Source: Paenibacillus contaminans | GTDB taxonomy: Bacteria; Bacillota; Bacilli; Paenibacillales; NBRC-103111 | DNA: 64,000 nucleotides | Direction: 5' to 3' | Assembly (NCBI RefSeq): GCF_003285015.1 | Contig: NZ_QMFB01000003.1 | Location: forward strand, 1-64,000 | In this document: positions 48,004 to 57,010 of the stretch, piece by piece | How positions within the stretch are numbered: the stretch's first letter is position 1 | Layout of the letters: the number at the start of each line of letters is the position of its first letter | The notes under the pieces: generated by a model | What the model saw: the letters and a program-made list of their open reading frames with translations, nothing else | The model's database searches: none | What the model was told of the DNA's origin: nothing | Program-made: the position numbers and the translations under genes

Positions 48004-49923
48004 ATGCGTTTCATGCGGTCGGCTACCCGCAAAAAGCGGGAGCACGTCAGGGAAGTCGCCCTGGGCTTATTTGTCGAACACGGCTATGAGCACGTATCGG
48101 TTGACGACATTATCAGCGCCACGCATACGTCGAAAGGGACCTTTTATCACTACTTCAACAGCAAGGAAGATATTTTATGGGAAGTGGACCGCAAGCAGTC
48201 CGCCATAATCGAAGAGTGGGCGAAGCAGCCTCCTTCTAAGGTGCAATCGCTGGAAGGACATATTAACCGACTATTTATAGACTTGTCGTCTAATATTACC
48301 GGCCATCGCAAGCTGATTCGCAGCCTGATGCTTCTAACTTTGCAGAATGACGCCATGTATAACGAAAAAGGCAGCCAGTTCCGGACGCTGCTGGACGGCC
48401 TGCAAGTATGGCTGCCGGAGCGCAGCAAGGCCGAGCTGCTCGTATCGACTTACCTCGGAACCCTTACGACCTGGTGCCTGCAAGACGAGGCCGACCTATC
48501 CGCCATGATGCGCGAAAGGCTCGCGCTTGTCTGGGCAGGCATTCGGGTAAATCACGACTACTCCGCGACATTTGAGCTTCACCCGACAACGAAGGAGGAA
48601 AAGAAAATGAAAGTAGCTATTATCGGCGGCGGGCTCGCCGGTCTGACCGCAGCCGCATACTTATCCGAATCGCCTCAAATCGAAGGTGTCTTGTTTGAAA
48701 GAAGCCCGCAGCTTGGCGGACGCGCCTTTACGTACGAAAAAGCGGGATTCACGCTGAACTACGGCGCCCATGCGATCTACGGGATCGACCGTCACGAAAT
48801 TTCGACGCTCGAGAAGGAGCTCGGATTGTCCTTCAGCAGCAAGCAGGTCGATAAACGGAACGTCATGTACGCCAAACACGGCCAGCTTACGCGGGCCCCG
48901 CTCGATTTCGTCAACCTGCTCAGCACAGATCTGTTAAGCACGATGCAAAAAGTGCGTTTCGTCGGTGAAATTACGGCGATCATCGCGAATATTCATAAGC
49001 TGAAAGATTACCCCACGCTCGGCGATTACATCGAGAATTCCGATGCGGACGAGGATTTGAAGGAATTGTGGGAGCATCTCGTCTGCTCGAACTTCTTCAT
49101 TGCGCCGGAGGATGCGCGCAAGGTGTCCGGCGCCGTAATCAGCGACTATTACCATAACCTGTTTCTGTCCAGCCGTCCGGTCAACTACGTGCTCGGCAGT
49201 TGGGCCGTCATTACGAATCAGCTGAGACAGAAGATCGAAACGTCCGGGCGCTGGAATCTGGCGCTGCAGGAAGGCGTGGAAAGCGTCCGGTACGAGGATA
49301 AGCAATACTGGCTCAAAACCAAAAACCGCGAGGAAGCTTTCGATAAAGTGATCTTCGCGATGCCCGTTCAGCAAGTCGTTAAGCTGCTTAAGGATACGGC
49401 TTGGGAGCCGTTCCTTTCCCCTTATGACGGCAATACGTCGACCGAGGTCATGGTTTACGACATCGGATTGTCGAGCGTGGTCGCCCGTCCTTTCAGCTAT
49501 ATAAGCGATATGGACAACAAAATGTTTATCAGCGACGTATCGGCGACCGATCACACGCTTATTCCGGAAGGCGGCCAGCTGCTTCAAGGCATCGCATACT
49601 TGAGCGACGATTTCGCGAGCGAAGCGGACCGCAAAGCTTATCTCGAGCGCAAAACATCGCAAATGGAAGCTTTGTTCGACCAGTACTATCCGGGCTGGCG
49701 GGATGTCACAGCAGTCAAACGCGTATCCAAGAAAGCGATGGTTTCAAGCGTCAAAAACATTGCGACCAACCAGCTTTTGCCCATACAGGTCGAAAGCGTG
49801 CCGTTTTTCTTCTGCGGAGACGGCTGCGTCGGCAAGGGAGAGCTCGCGGAGCGCGCCTTCTCCAGCGGCCGTATGGCGGCGAAAGCCGTATTGGAGCAAA
49901 GCAAGACGCCGGTTCATGCTTAG
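48004..49923 (+). CDS. TetR-family repressor fused in frame to an FAD-dependent oxidoreductase
   Basis: One open frame of 639 residues runs from ATG 48004 (after GGGGGAAAC). Residues about 8-60 are a TetR HTH (ALGLFVEHGYEHVSVDDI, SKGTFYHYFNSKEDIL), followed by a helical ligand domain to about 195. Without a stop, residue 202 (ATG 48607) opens a Rossmann fold, KVAIIGGGLAGLTAAAYL, and a phytoene desaturase / amine oxidase-like enzyme follows, with a closing FAD motif FFFCGDGCVGKGELAERA. AAGGAGG lies eight bases before ATG 48607, so the 438-residue enzyme can also be made alone. The regulator probably represses its own promoter. Fusion, lost stop codon, or sequencing error are the alternatives. 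Confidence 0.85.
   Translation: MRFMRSATRKKREHVREVALGLFVEHGYEHVSVDDIISATHTSKGTFYHYFNSKEDILWEVDRKQSAIIEEWAKQPPSKVQSLEGHINRLFIDLSSNITGHRKLIRSLMLLTLQNDAMYNEKGSQFRTLLDGLQVWLPERSKAELLVSTYLGTLTTWCLQDEADLSAMMRERLALVWAGIRVNHDYSATFELHPTTKEEKKMKVAIIGGGLAGLTAAAYLSESPQIEGVLFERSPQLGGRAFTYEKAGFTLNYGAHAIYGIDRHEISTLEKELGLSFSSKQVDKRNVMYAKHGQLTRAPLDFVNLLSTDLLSTMQKVRFVGEITAIIANIHKLKDYPTLGDYIENSDADEDLKELWEHLVCSNFFIAPEDARKVSGAVISDYYHNLFLSSRPVNYVLGSWAVITNQLRQKIETSGRWNLALQEGVESVRYEDKQYWLKTKNREEAFDKVIFAMPVQQVVKLLKDTAWEPFLSPYDGNTSTEVMVYDIGLSSVVARPFSYISDMDNKMFISDVSATDHTLIPEGGQLLQGIAYLSDDFASEADRKAYLERKTSQMEALFDQYYPGWRDVTAVKRVSKKAMVSSVKNIATNQLLPIQVESVPFFFCGDGCVGKGELAERAFSSGRMAAKAVLEQSKTPVHA
48278..48292. promoter_or_regulatory. 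third operator-like palindrome inside the coding sequence
   Basis: TAGACTTGTCGTCTA has 5-bp perfect arms (TAGAC/GTCTA) and 13 of 15 bases in common with the two upstream operators. It lies about 350 bp into the transcribed region. It could be an auxiliary site for the same repressor or a coincidence of codons. Confidence 0.4.
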
Positions 49924-49953
49924 CATAAGCCCGCAACACTATGCGGCAAACTG

Positions 49954-49993
49954 AAAAAGCGAGCCTTCCGACTATGACGGAGGCTCGCTTTTT
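49954..49993 (+). terminator. terminator after the TetR-oxidoreductase gene
   Basis: AAAAAGCGAGCCT(T)CCG pairs with CGGAGGCTCGCTTTTT. It lies 30 bases past the stop codon and is symmetrical. Confidence 0.92.
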
Positions 49994-50140
49994 AACACTT
50001 TTAGAATAATCAATAGGATGAAAGTACCGTTTACGAATGATTGTATCGTTTTTTTTCGTAGTAACCTTGCAACTATTGGTATATAATTGGAGATGGCACT
50101 TTTTCCAAACTCATCCTATTCTGCTTACGAGGTGCTTTCG

Positions 50141-51937
50141 ATGCTCCATAAGAACGGCAAGGTTTTTGCGATCGGGCATTTGTCTATTCCACTCGTACTT
50201 GCAGGCATATACTTCACGGCAAATCAGCAAACGACCATGCTGCCGCTTTTTTTCTTTTCGTTTGTTTGGTTTCTTTTACTCTCGTATTTTGCCTTCGGTA
50301 TCGGGCGCCTGTCGGAATGGCTTCGCAAACGGGCGGTATGGGCCGTAACGTTAACCGATTTCGCGATTTATTTAGCGATTCAATTGCTTCCGGAATGGGC
50401 TCCTCATACGGAACCCGATTGGCTCATTTTATTCCTTGTCCCGCTCTACGCCTTCGAGCTCGGCACATTCGCATCGTTAGCCGTCAGCGCAGGGGGCATG
50501 ATCATGCTGTTCGCCAGTCACGCCGCCTGGGGCATCACCATCGCCTCGCTCGAGACGCTGATCATAGTCGGCGCTATGGTGCTGATCGTTTTTTTTATCG
50601 GACCGAGCACGGACCGGCTTAATCGGCTGGCGTATTACGACTTGTTGACCGGCCTGCCGAACCGGCATCTTCTCAAAAGCCGGCTGAACGCATCGCTGCG
50701 CCATGCCGACAAGCATCGCCATTTGACGGCCGTCATGCTTGTCGATCTCGATCAATTCAAATATGTCAACGATAATTTGGGGCATGATGCGGGCGATCAA
50801 TTACTGAAAATCATAACCGAACGTTTACGAAGCATTTTGCCGGCTAAAGCAATGCTGGCTCGCATGGGGGGCGATGAATTTACGATCTTGTTAGCGAACG
50901 CGGCGAATGCCGACGATGCCGCATCGATCGCGCGAGCGACGATCGATGTCATGCAGCAATCGATATCGCTTAATCGCAACGAAGTTTTTTTAACGACTAG
51001 CATAGGTATCGCGCTGTATCCCGATGATGCGTCCGACGCGAATTCGATCATGCGCAACGCAGAGGCCGCGATGTACCGGGCCAAGGAGAACGGACGCAAC
51101 AATTTCCAATTTTACCGCAGGCAGATGGACGACGACAGCACGACCGAACGGGTTCGGAAGGAAGCGATGCTGCGGCATGCGATCGACCGGGACGAGCTTG
51201 TCGTTTATTATCAGCCGCGTCTGAATACGAAAACGGAAGAACTCGTATGCGTGGAAGCTCTCGTCAGATGGAAGCATCCCGTACAAGGAATGATCCCGCC
51301 AAACGAATTTATCCCGCTGGCCGAAGATACCGGACTCATCGTGCAAATCGGCGAGCAGGTGCTGCGCAAGGCATGCAAACAACGCAAGAAATGGACCGAG
51401 CAAGGAATGCCGCAATTCCGCGTCAGCGTCAATCTGTCCACCAGGCAATTCCGCCATACCGAGCTGCCTGAGGTGATCGCGCAAACCTTGAAGGAAACCG
51501 GCCTCTCGCCGGATTTGCTGGAGCTCGAAATAACCGAGACGGCCGCCATGCAGGACGCCCATTATGCAGGGCTGATGCTCCAGGCTCTGAAAGAAACGGG
51601 GCTGACCATATCGATCGACGATTTCGGTACCGGCTATTCATCCTTAAGCTATCTGAAACGGTTTCCGATCGATGTCATCAAGATCGACCGTTCGTTCATC
51701 AGCGGCATCCACAAAAATGCCGACGATGCCGCCATCGTACGAGCCATTATCGTGCTGGCCAAAACGCTGAAGCTGGAAGTGACGGCGGAAGGCGTAGAAA
51801 CGTCCGAGCAGATCGCATATTTGGAAAGCCTCGGCTGCGACGAAATACAAGGCTTCGTGATCGGCAAGCCGATGGATGCCGACGATCTCGTCCGCTGGCA
51901 TTTTATTCGTCAGGAATCATTGCAGACTTCAGGGTAA
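50141..51937 (+). CDS. membrane GGDEF-EAL protein (c-di-GMP turnover)
   Basis: From ATG 50141 (GAGGTG upstream) the protein has 598 residues. Six hydrophobic helices (about residues 10-165) form the sensor part. A GGDEF domain follows (VDLDQFKYVNDNLGHDAGD; RMGGDEF intact), then an EAL domain with EALVRWKHP, the metal ligands in DDFGTGYSSLSYLKRFP and KIDRSFI, and TAEGVET. Both catalytic motifs look intact, so it may make and degrade c-di-GMP. A frame opening at TTG 50087 is possible but overlaps a TATAAT box at 50082-50087. Confidence 0.93.
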   Translation: MLHKNGKVFAIGHLSIPLVLAGIYFTANQQTTMLPLFFFSFVWFLLLSYFAFGIGRLSEWLRKRAVWAVTLTDFAIYLAIQLLPEWAPHTEPDWLILFLVPLYAFELGTFASLAVSAGGMIMLFASHAAWGITIASLETLIIVGAMVLIVFFIGPSTDRLNRLAYYDLLTGLPNRHLLKSRLNASLRHADKHRHLTAVMLVDLDQFKYVNDNLGHDAGDQLLKIITERLRSILPAKAMLARMGGDEFTILLANAANADDAASIARATIDVMQQSISLNRNEVFLTTSIGIALYPDDASDANSIMRNAEAAMYRAKENGRNNFQFYRRQMDDDSTTERVRKEAMLRHAIDRDELVVYYQPRLNTKTEELVCVEALVRWKHPVQGMIPPNEFIPLAEDTGLIVQIGEQVLRKACKQRKKWTEQGMPQFRVSVNLSTRQFRHTELPEVIAQTLKETGLSPDLLELEITETAAMQDAHYAGLMLQALKETGLTISIDDFGTGYSSLSYLKRFPIDVIKIDRSFISGIHKNADDAAIVRAIIVLAKTLKLEVTAEGVETSEQIAYLESLGCDEIQGFVIGKPMDADDLVRWHFIRQESLQTSG

Positions 51938-51978
51938 TATCCATCATTATTGAGGCCCCAAGTCGAAGGGTTACTCGC

Positions 51979-52016
51979 AAAAAACCTTCATCCCATTAAT
52001 GGAATGAAGGTTTTTT
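51979..52016. terminator. bidirectional terminator between convergent genes
   Basis: AAAAAACCTTCATCCC pairs with GG(A)ATGAAGGTTTTTT. It serves the GGDEF-EAL gene on one side and the ketone-body operon, which ends at 52040, on the other. Confidence 0.92.
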
Positions 52017-52039
52017 GGCTTTAACTGCCATTCGTACGT

Positions 52040-53212
52040 TTAGCCGACGTATTCGATAACGGCCGCAACGCCCTGGCCGCCGCCGACGCAAAGCGAAGCA
52101 AGACCGTAACGCTTGCCGCGTCTTCTCAGCTCGTATGCCAGCGTCAACAACACGCGGGCGCCGCTTGCCCCTACAGGATGGCCGATCGCGATCGCGCCGC
52201 CGTTTACGTTCGTACGTTCGCGGTCGAGACCCAGCTCCTTTTCCACCGCCAAGTATTGAACGGCGAACGCTTCGTTGATTTCCACAAGATTGATATCGTC
52301 GATCGATAGTCCGGCCCGTTTAAGCGCAATGCGGCTCGCAGGCACCGGCCCGATGCCCATCACTGCAGGATCGACCCCTGCAACGCCCCACGAAACGATT
52401 CTCGCCAACGGCTTGCGGCCGTTCAGTGCATCCTCGCCCGCAATCACAAGCGATGCCGCACCGTCATTAATCCCGCTGGCATTGCCGGCCGTAACCGAAC
52501 CGCCTTCTTTGAAAGCCGGCTTCAGCCTCGCCAGTTTCTCGAGCGAGCTGTCGGCGCGAACAAGCTCGTCGAGCTCGACCAGGCGCGTGCCTTCGCGCGT
52601 TCGCTGCGGGACGGCAACGATTTCTTCCGCAAGCCGCTCGCGAGCAGCCGTCGCGCGTGTATGGCTCATGACGGCATAGGCATCCTGATCGTCGCGCCCT
52701 ATGGCGTAGCGATCGGCCAGATTTTCCGCCGTAATGCCCATGCCGCAGCCGATATACGCATCGGTCAGTGTACTCATCAGCATGTCTTCAAGCTGGAACG
52801 CGCCCAGCTTCACCCCGCCGAAGCGGCTGGCAAAATGGGAATGCGGCGCTTGCGACATCGTTTCCACACCGCCGGCCAAGGCAATGCTCGATTCTCCAAG
52901 CGCAATGCTTTGCGCTGCCGAGATCACGGCCTGCAGCCCCGAACCGCACAGCCGGTTCACGACCATCGCCGGCGACTCGAGGGGAACGCCTGCCCGCAAG
53001 CCGATATGTCTTGCCAAATAAGCCGCATCCTTGCTTGACTGAATCACGTTTCCATAAACGATCTGATCCACCTCGTCCGCGTTTACACCGGCCCGTGCCA
53101 TCGCCTCTTTAGCGCTTACGAGTCCGAGTTCTGCAGCCGGCGTATCCTTAAACGATTGTCCGAATCCCCCGAACGCCGTTCGGGCGCCTTCCATCACATA
53201 AATCCCTTTCAT
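52040..53212 (-). CDS. acetyl-CoA acetyltransferase (thiolase)
   Basis: The 390-residue thiolase has the nucleophile Cys89 in NRLCGSGLQAV, the GISNDGAA-like segment GNASGINDGAASLV, and the C-terminal NVNGGAIAIGHPVGASG and LCVGGGQG motifs with the second Cys. It cleaves acetoacetyl-CoA to two acetyl-CoA, or condenses in reverse. It is the last gene of the five-gene operon that begins with scoA, and completes a 3-hydroxybutyrate/acetoacetate degradation route. Confidence 0.95.
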   Translation of the reverse strand: MKGIYVMEGARTAFGGFGQSFKDTPAAELGLVSAKEAMARAGVNADEVDQIVYGNVIQSSKDAAYLARHIGLRAGVPLESPAMVVNRLCGSGLQAVISAAQSIALGESSIALAGGVETMSQAPHSHFASRFGGVKLGAFQLEDMLMSTLTDAYIGCGMGITAENLADRYAIGRDDQDAYAVMSHTRATAARERLAEEIVAVPQRTREGTRLVELDELVRADSSLEKLARLKPAFKEGGSVTAGNASGINDGAASLVIAGEDALNGRKPLARIVSWGVAGVDPAVMGIGPVPASRIALKRAGLSIDDINLVEINEAFAVQYLAVEKELGLDRERTNVNGGAIAIGHPVGASGARVLLTLAYELRRRGKRYGLASLCVGGGQGVAAVIEYVG

Positions 53213-53252
53213 GCTCTCCGCCTCGCTTCCGCTTATCTAATCGCATTATAAA

Positions 53253-54191
53253 TTAATTTTGCTTGGCACGCAGCATCCGCTGAAGTGCCTGTTCCCGTGC
53301 CTCGACGAGTCCAGGAAGTCCCGCTCCCTCTTCCCTATCATACGGAAAAATCCCTTCCCCGCTCTTGATCCCAAGCTTTCCTTCCGAAACTTTCTCGCGG
53401 ATTACAGCAGGTGCCGAATCTTCTCCGGACAGCTTGGGAAACAAGCTTGCGCACACTTTCTCCCAAACATCCAAGCCGCCGAAATCGGCAATTTCAAAAG
53501 GTCCGTTCAGCGCCCAACGCAAGCCTGGCCCTGCAGTCATGGCAAGATCGATTTGCTTCGCATCGGCGACGCCGCACGCGAGCAGATAGCTCGCCTCGCG
53601 CAGAACCGCAGCCTGGAGCCGGTTGGCGATAAAGCCGGGAATATCCTTCTGAAGGATGACCGGCGTCTTGCCGCAATCCCGAAGCAATGCCGCAACCTCT
53701 TCAACAATCGCCGCAGGTACGGCGGCATGTCTGACCAATTCGACGAGCGGAACGAGATGCGCCGGATTGAAAAAATGCGCGATGATCATGCGGTCGGCAA
53801 ACTTCCGTCCTTCGATCAGCGTTTCGAGAGAATAGGAAGACGTATTCGACGCGATGACCGCCGTTTGCTTAACCATCGTTTCGAGACGCCCGAACAGCTC
53901 CCGTTTGATTTCAATCCGCTCCGGCACCGCTTCGAAAATAAGATCGGCATCGGCGGCGGCTTCCTGCAAATTCGCCGTATAGCGAATCGTATCCGCGAGC
54001 TGCGGTTGTACTCCGTTATGGCCCGTCTCCAAGGACGGCAATTTTGCGGCAATATGACGGCGCGCCGCCGCAAGCGCTTCGGAGCTCGGATCGTAAATCG
54101 AAACCTGCAAGCCGTTTGCAGCCAAAAGCATGGCGATACCATGGCCCATCGTACCGGAGCCAAGCACGGCGATATTTTGGAAGCGATGCAT
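53253..54191 (-). CDS. 3-hydroxyacyl-CoA dehydrogenase (3-hydroxybutyryl-CoA type)
   Basis: From ATG 54189-54191 (GGGAAGGTGG upstream) the protein has 312 residues. The NAD fold is AVLGSGTMGHGIAMLLAA, followed by ASNTSSYSLE and the catalytic His in IIAHFFNPAHLVPLVEL. GFIANRLQAAVLREA marks the C-terminal domain. It interconverts 3-hydroxyacyl-CoA and 3-oxoacyl-CoA. It is placed between a 3-hydroxybutyrate dehydrogenase-type gene and thiolase on the same strand. Confidence 0.94.
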   Translation of the reverse strand: MHRFQNIAVLGSGTMGHGIAMLLAANGLQVSIYDPSSEALAAARRHIAAKLPSLETGHNGVQPQLADTIRYTANLQEAAADADLIFEAVPERIEIKRELFGRLETMVKQTAVIASNTSSYSLETLIEGRKFADRMIIAHFFNPAHLVPLVELVRHAAVPAAIVEEVAALLRDCGKTPVILQKDIPGFIANRLQAAVLREASYLLACGVADAKQIDLAMTAGPGLRWALNGPFEIADFGGLDVWEKVCASLFPKLSGEDSAPAVIREKVSEGKLGIKSGEGIFPYDREEGAGLPGLVEAREQALQRMLRAKQN

Positions 54192-54222
54192 GCTTTTATC
54201 CACCTTCCCTTAGTTCAATCTA

Positions 54223-55005
54223 TTACTGGACCGTATATCCCCCATCGATAACAAGCGTCTGGCCGGTAATCCCTTTTGCCTGCTCGCCCGCCAAAAAAAG
54301 CGCGCAGTCCGCAATCTCGTCGACATCGAGCAGCCGTTTTTGCGGGACCAGCGGATAAATGACCTGCTCCAGCACCTGCTCGGGCAATATCCCGCGAACT
54401 CTGGCCAAGTCCTCAAGCTGATTGCGAACAAGCGGAGTATCGACATACCCCGGACAAATTGCATTCGCGGTTATCCCAAATTCCGCCCCTTCCAAGGATG
54501 TAACCTTAGTCAGGCCTAATAAGCCATGCTTAGCGCTGTTATAAGCCGCTTTGCCGGAAAAGCCGATCAATCCGTTGATCGAGGCCATATTAATAATTCT
54601 GCCGAAGCGCTGCCTTTTCATGATAGGGAACGCATGCTTAATCGCGACGAATGGAGCCGTAAGCATGATCCTCAGCATTTTGTCGAACGTTTCGGTCGGA
54701 AACTCCTCGATGGGCGATACATGCTGCATCCCCGCATTATTGACCAGTACGTCGAGCCGGCCGAACTTGGACGAAGCAGCTTCGATCGCCTTAACGATAT
54801 CCTGCTCGCTGGTTACGTCGCAGCCCAAACCGATCGCCTCATAACCTTTGGAGACAAGCTCCGCTGCCGTATCGGCTGCAAGACGTTCCTGCAGGTCGGT
54901 GATCAGAACCGCCGCTCCGTTCGCCGCGAATCGCTCCCCGATTCGTTTGCCGATTCCGCTGCCGGCTCCAGTAACGAGCACTGCTTTATTCATGAACACA
55001 GGCAT
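54223..55005 (-). CDS. SDR-family 3-hydroxybutyrate dehydrogenase
   Basis: The short-chain dehydrogenase has the cofactor motif TGAGSGIG, the structural NNAG, and the catalytic Ser-Tyr-Lys in MASINGLIGFSGKAAYNSAK. The C-terminal CPGYVDTPLVRNQ and the QKRLLDVDEIA region are typical of D-3-hydroxybutyrate dehydrogenases. It would oxidise 3-hydroxybutyrate to acetoacetate for ScoAB. The start is uncertain: ATG 55003-55005 lies three bases after AGGAG, and a GTG and an ATG shortly downstream are alternatives. Confidence 0.9.
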   Translation of the reverse strand: MPVFMNKAVLVTGAGSGIGKRIGERFAANGAAVLITDLQERLAADTAAELVSKGYEAIGLGCDVTSEQDIVKAIEAASSKFGRLDVLVNNAGMQHVSPIEEFPTETFDKMLRIMLTAPFVAIKHAFPIMKRQRFGRIINMASINGLIGFSGKAAYNSAKHGLLGLTKVTSLEGAEFGITANAICPGYVDTPLVRNQLEDLARVRGILPEQVLEQVIYPLVPQKRLLDVDEIADCALFLAGEQAKGITGQTLVIDGGYTVQ

Positions 55006-55041
55006 ACGCTCCTTTCCTTTTGTTGCCATAAAAGCTTCGCA

Positions 55042-55707
55042 TCAGTACGCATTCAGTCTGACGTTATCGTCAACGAGCAGTTCGGGTTCTACCGCCGCTC
55101 GGATTTGTTCGATCGTGAAGCCCTCGGCCGTCTCTACGAGCTTTAGCCCTTCCTCCGTTATATCGAAAACGGCCTGCTCCGTAATGATTCTATGAACGAC
55201 GTTTTTGCCTGTTAAAGGCAGGCTGCAAGCATTCAATATTTTCGGTTTGCCGTGCTTCGTCAGCTGCTCCATAATGACGACGACCCGCTTCGCGCCGTGC
55301 ACCAAGTCCATCGCGCCGCCCATGCCTTTTACCATTTGCCCCGGAATAACCCAGTTCGCCAAATGCCCTTCGGCCGAAACCTCCATGCCTCCCAAAATCG
55401 CCAAATCGATATGTCCGCCGCGGATCATGCCGAACGATTCCGCCGAATCGAAGTAGACCGCTCCGGCGACAGCCGTTACCGTTTCCTTGCCGGCATTGAT
55501 CAAATCCGGATCCACTTGCTCGGCGGTAGGATAAGGCCCGATGCCTAACAGTCCGTTCTCGGACTGCAGCATTACACCGATGTCTGTAGGCAAATGGTTG
55601 GCAACAAGCGTCGGCATACCGATGCCCAAATTTACATAATAACCGTCCTTGACTTCCTGCGCTGCGCGCCTTGCAATTTTTTCACGCACCGACATAACGT
55701 TCGACAT
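55042..55707 (-). CDS. scoB: 3-oxoacid (succinyl-CoA:acetoacetate) CoA-transferase subunit B
   Basis: The 221-residue protein shows the subunit B signature [17 protein letters not shown] and the catalytic Glu in [27 protein letters not shown] follows. With subunit A it transfers CoA from succinyl-CoA to acetoacetate. AGAGGAGG precedes the ATG. It lies 46 bases after scoA in the same operon. Confidence 0.95.
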   Translation of the reverse strand: MSNVMSVREKIARRAAQEVKDGYYVNLGIGMPTLVANHLPTDIGVMLQSENGLLGIGPYPTAEQVDPDLINAGKETVTAVAGAVYFDSAESFGMIRGGHIDLAILGGMEVSAEGHLANWVIPGQMVKGMGGAMDLVHGAKRVVVIMEQLTKHGKPKILNACSLPLTGKNVVHRIITEQAVFDITEEGLKLVETAEGFTIEQIRAAVEPELLVDDNVRLNAY

Positions 55708-55753
55708 TCGAATCCTCCTCTTGATTGTCCATATTTATTGGAAAAGCCGGCCG

Positions 55754-56437
55754 TTAACGAGCCAGCGTCAGCCGCTCGATTCGTTTTTGCTGGTCGCCTT
55801 GAATAAGCCGCTGCACGTATATTCCCGGCGTATGAACGGAGCCCGGCTCGATCTCTTCGACCAGCTGCTCGACCTCGGCGATTGTAATGTTTCCGGCCGC
55901 AGCCATCATCGGATTAAAGTTGCGGGCCGTTTTGTTATAGACGAGATTGCCCATCCGGTCCCCTTTATGCGCACGGATGAGGCTGAAATCCGCCTTCAGC
56001 GCATGCTCCAGCACGTAGTCCTTGCCGTCGAAGCGGCGAACCTCTTTCCCTTCCGCAATCGGCGTCCCCACTCCTGCCGGCGTATAAAACGCGGGAATTC
56101 CCGCACCGCCCGCGCGTATGCGCTCAGCCAAGGTCCCCTGCGGCACAAGCTCCGCTTCGAGCTCGCCGTCGAGGAGCTGGCGCTCGAACGTTTTATTTTC
56201 GCCTACGTAGGAGGCGATCATTTTTTTGATTTGCTTATTGCGAAGCAGCAAGCCGAGCCCCCAGTCGTCAACCCCGCAGTTATTCGAAATGACGGTCAGG
56301 CCGCTAACGCCGGAATCCGCCAAAGCAAGGATCAGCCCCTCCGGGATGCCTACCAAACCAAAACCGCCAACCATCAAAGTCGCACCGTCCGGGATGTCCC
56401 GCACCGCTTCCTGAAATGAAGTGAAAACCGGTTTCAT
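55754..56437 (-). CDS. scoA: 3-oxoacid CoA-transferase subunit A
   Basis: The 227-residue product has the subunit A signature [17 protein letters not shown], then [16 protein letters not shown] and [20 protein letters not shown]. It is the first gene of the operon and has AAAGGAGG before its ATG. A sigma-54 type promoter lies about 41 bases upstream of the start codon and a sigma-54 activator gene lies farther upstream on the same strand, so induction by a ketone-body or short-chain acid is likely. Confidence 0.95.
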   Translation of the reverse strand: MKPVFTSFQEAVRDIPDGATLMVGGFGLVGIPEGLILALADSGVSGLTVISNNCGVDDWGLGLLLRNKQIKKMIASYVGENKTFERQLLDGELEAELVPQGTLAERIRAGGAGIPAFYTPAGVGTPIAEGKEVRRFDGKDYVLEHALKADFSLIRAHKGDRMGNLVYNKTARNFNPMMAAAGNITIAEVEQLVEEIEPGSVHTPGIYVQRLIQGDQQKRIERLTLAR

Positions 56438-56477
56438 TCCACTTTTCCTCCTTTTTTATGTGTCCGTATATATAACA

Positions 56478-56493
56478 AGCAAGAATCGTGCCA
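56478..56493 (-). promoter_or_regulatory. sigma-54 (-24/-12) promoter of the scoA operon
   Basis: On the minus strand TGGCAC (56488-56493), a 5-base spacer GATTC and TTGCT (56478-56482) match the sigma-54 consensus TGGCAC-N5-TTGCW without mismatch. The predicted start site is about 30 bases before the scoA ATG. Confidence 0.88.
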
Positions 56494-56515
56494 AACGAAA
56501 AAAAGTAGTGTACGA

Positions 56516-56761
56516 GTGGAGACTGAGAGCAATTTATTATTAGAATCACTATCTGGGGATAAGAAACTTGCCGAATCAATGTTTGGGTTGAGCGAATCAT
56601 ACGAACGGACGGCTTGTTTGCCGCAGCTGCAGCTAGAAGCTTGGGAGATAAGCGAGGAAAAGTATTTGAACGAAGAAATTCCGGTTATTCGGAATGGAAT
56701 TCCTGAATTTCGGAAAACAATTAGAACCTTGACAGACACTACAGAGCAACAAGAAATGTGA
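56516..56761 (+). CDS. doubtful 81-codon frame upstream of scoA
   Basis: A frame opens at GTG 56516 without a visible ribosome binding site and ends at TGA. Its product is acidic, soluble and not recognised (SGDKKLAESMFGL, EISEEKYLNEE). The amino acid composition looks protein-like, so it may be the remnant of a larger gene rather than an active one. It lies between the sigma-54 promoter and the array of dyad sites, and would be transcribed away from scoA. Confidence 0.3.
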   Translation: METESNLLLESLSGDKKLAESMFGLSESYERTACLPQLQLEAWEISEEKYLNEEIPVIRNGIPEFRKTIRTLTDTTEQQEM

Positions 56762-56770
56762 AATACATAA

Positions 56771-56898
56771 ATCTATGCGAATTATCATATAGAATTGATC
56801 ATATTACTTTTAATTTGATCATTCTATGCGAAAAATCATATAGAAATCATCATTTTGCCTAACTCTCGATAATTTGTATATGAAAAATCAAACAGAAA
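56771..56898. repeat. three ~25-bp dyad sites at 51-52 bp intervals
   Basis: Copies start at 56771, 56822 and 56874. Copy 2 has outer arms TTCTAT and ATAGAA and an inner GA-N4-TC dyad; copy 1 differs in one outer base and in the middle; copy 3 keeps about 20 of 25 bases. Spacers are AT-rich and unrelated. The spacing is close to five helical turns. They lie about 300-400 bp upstream of the sigma-54 promoter and may be activator-binding sites or an intergenic repeat family. Confidence 0.65.
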
Positions 56899-56920
56899 AA
56901 AACCACGGTGCATACCGCGG
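56896..56920 (-). terminator. terminator of the decayed gene
   Basis: On the minus strand CCGCGGT pairs with ACCGTGG around ATGC, followed by TTTTTTT. It would insulate the scoA promoter from upstream minus-strand transcription. Confidence 0.75.
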
Positions 56921-57010
56921 CTTTTGCAATAACGATTTGAGTCTTGCTAACTTTATGCTCACCCGCCTTCTGACTAGACGATAATGAAAGTTACGTATTT
57001 CCTATTTCCG

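Noticed and set aside
56771..56898. CRISPR array
   Set aside because: Only three copies, imperfect, with AT-rich spacers of non-uniform character and no cas genes; dyad symmetry fits a protein-binding site better.
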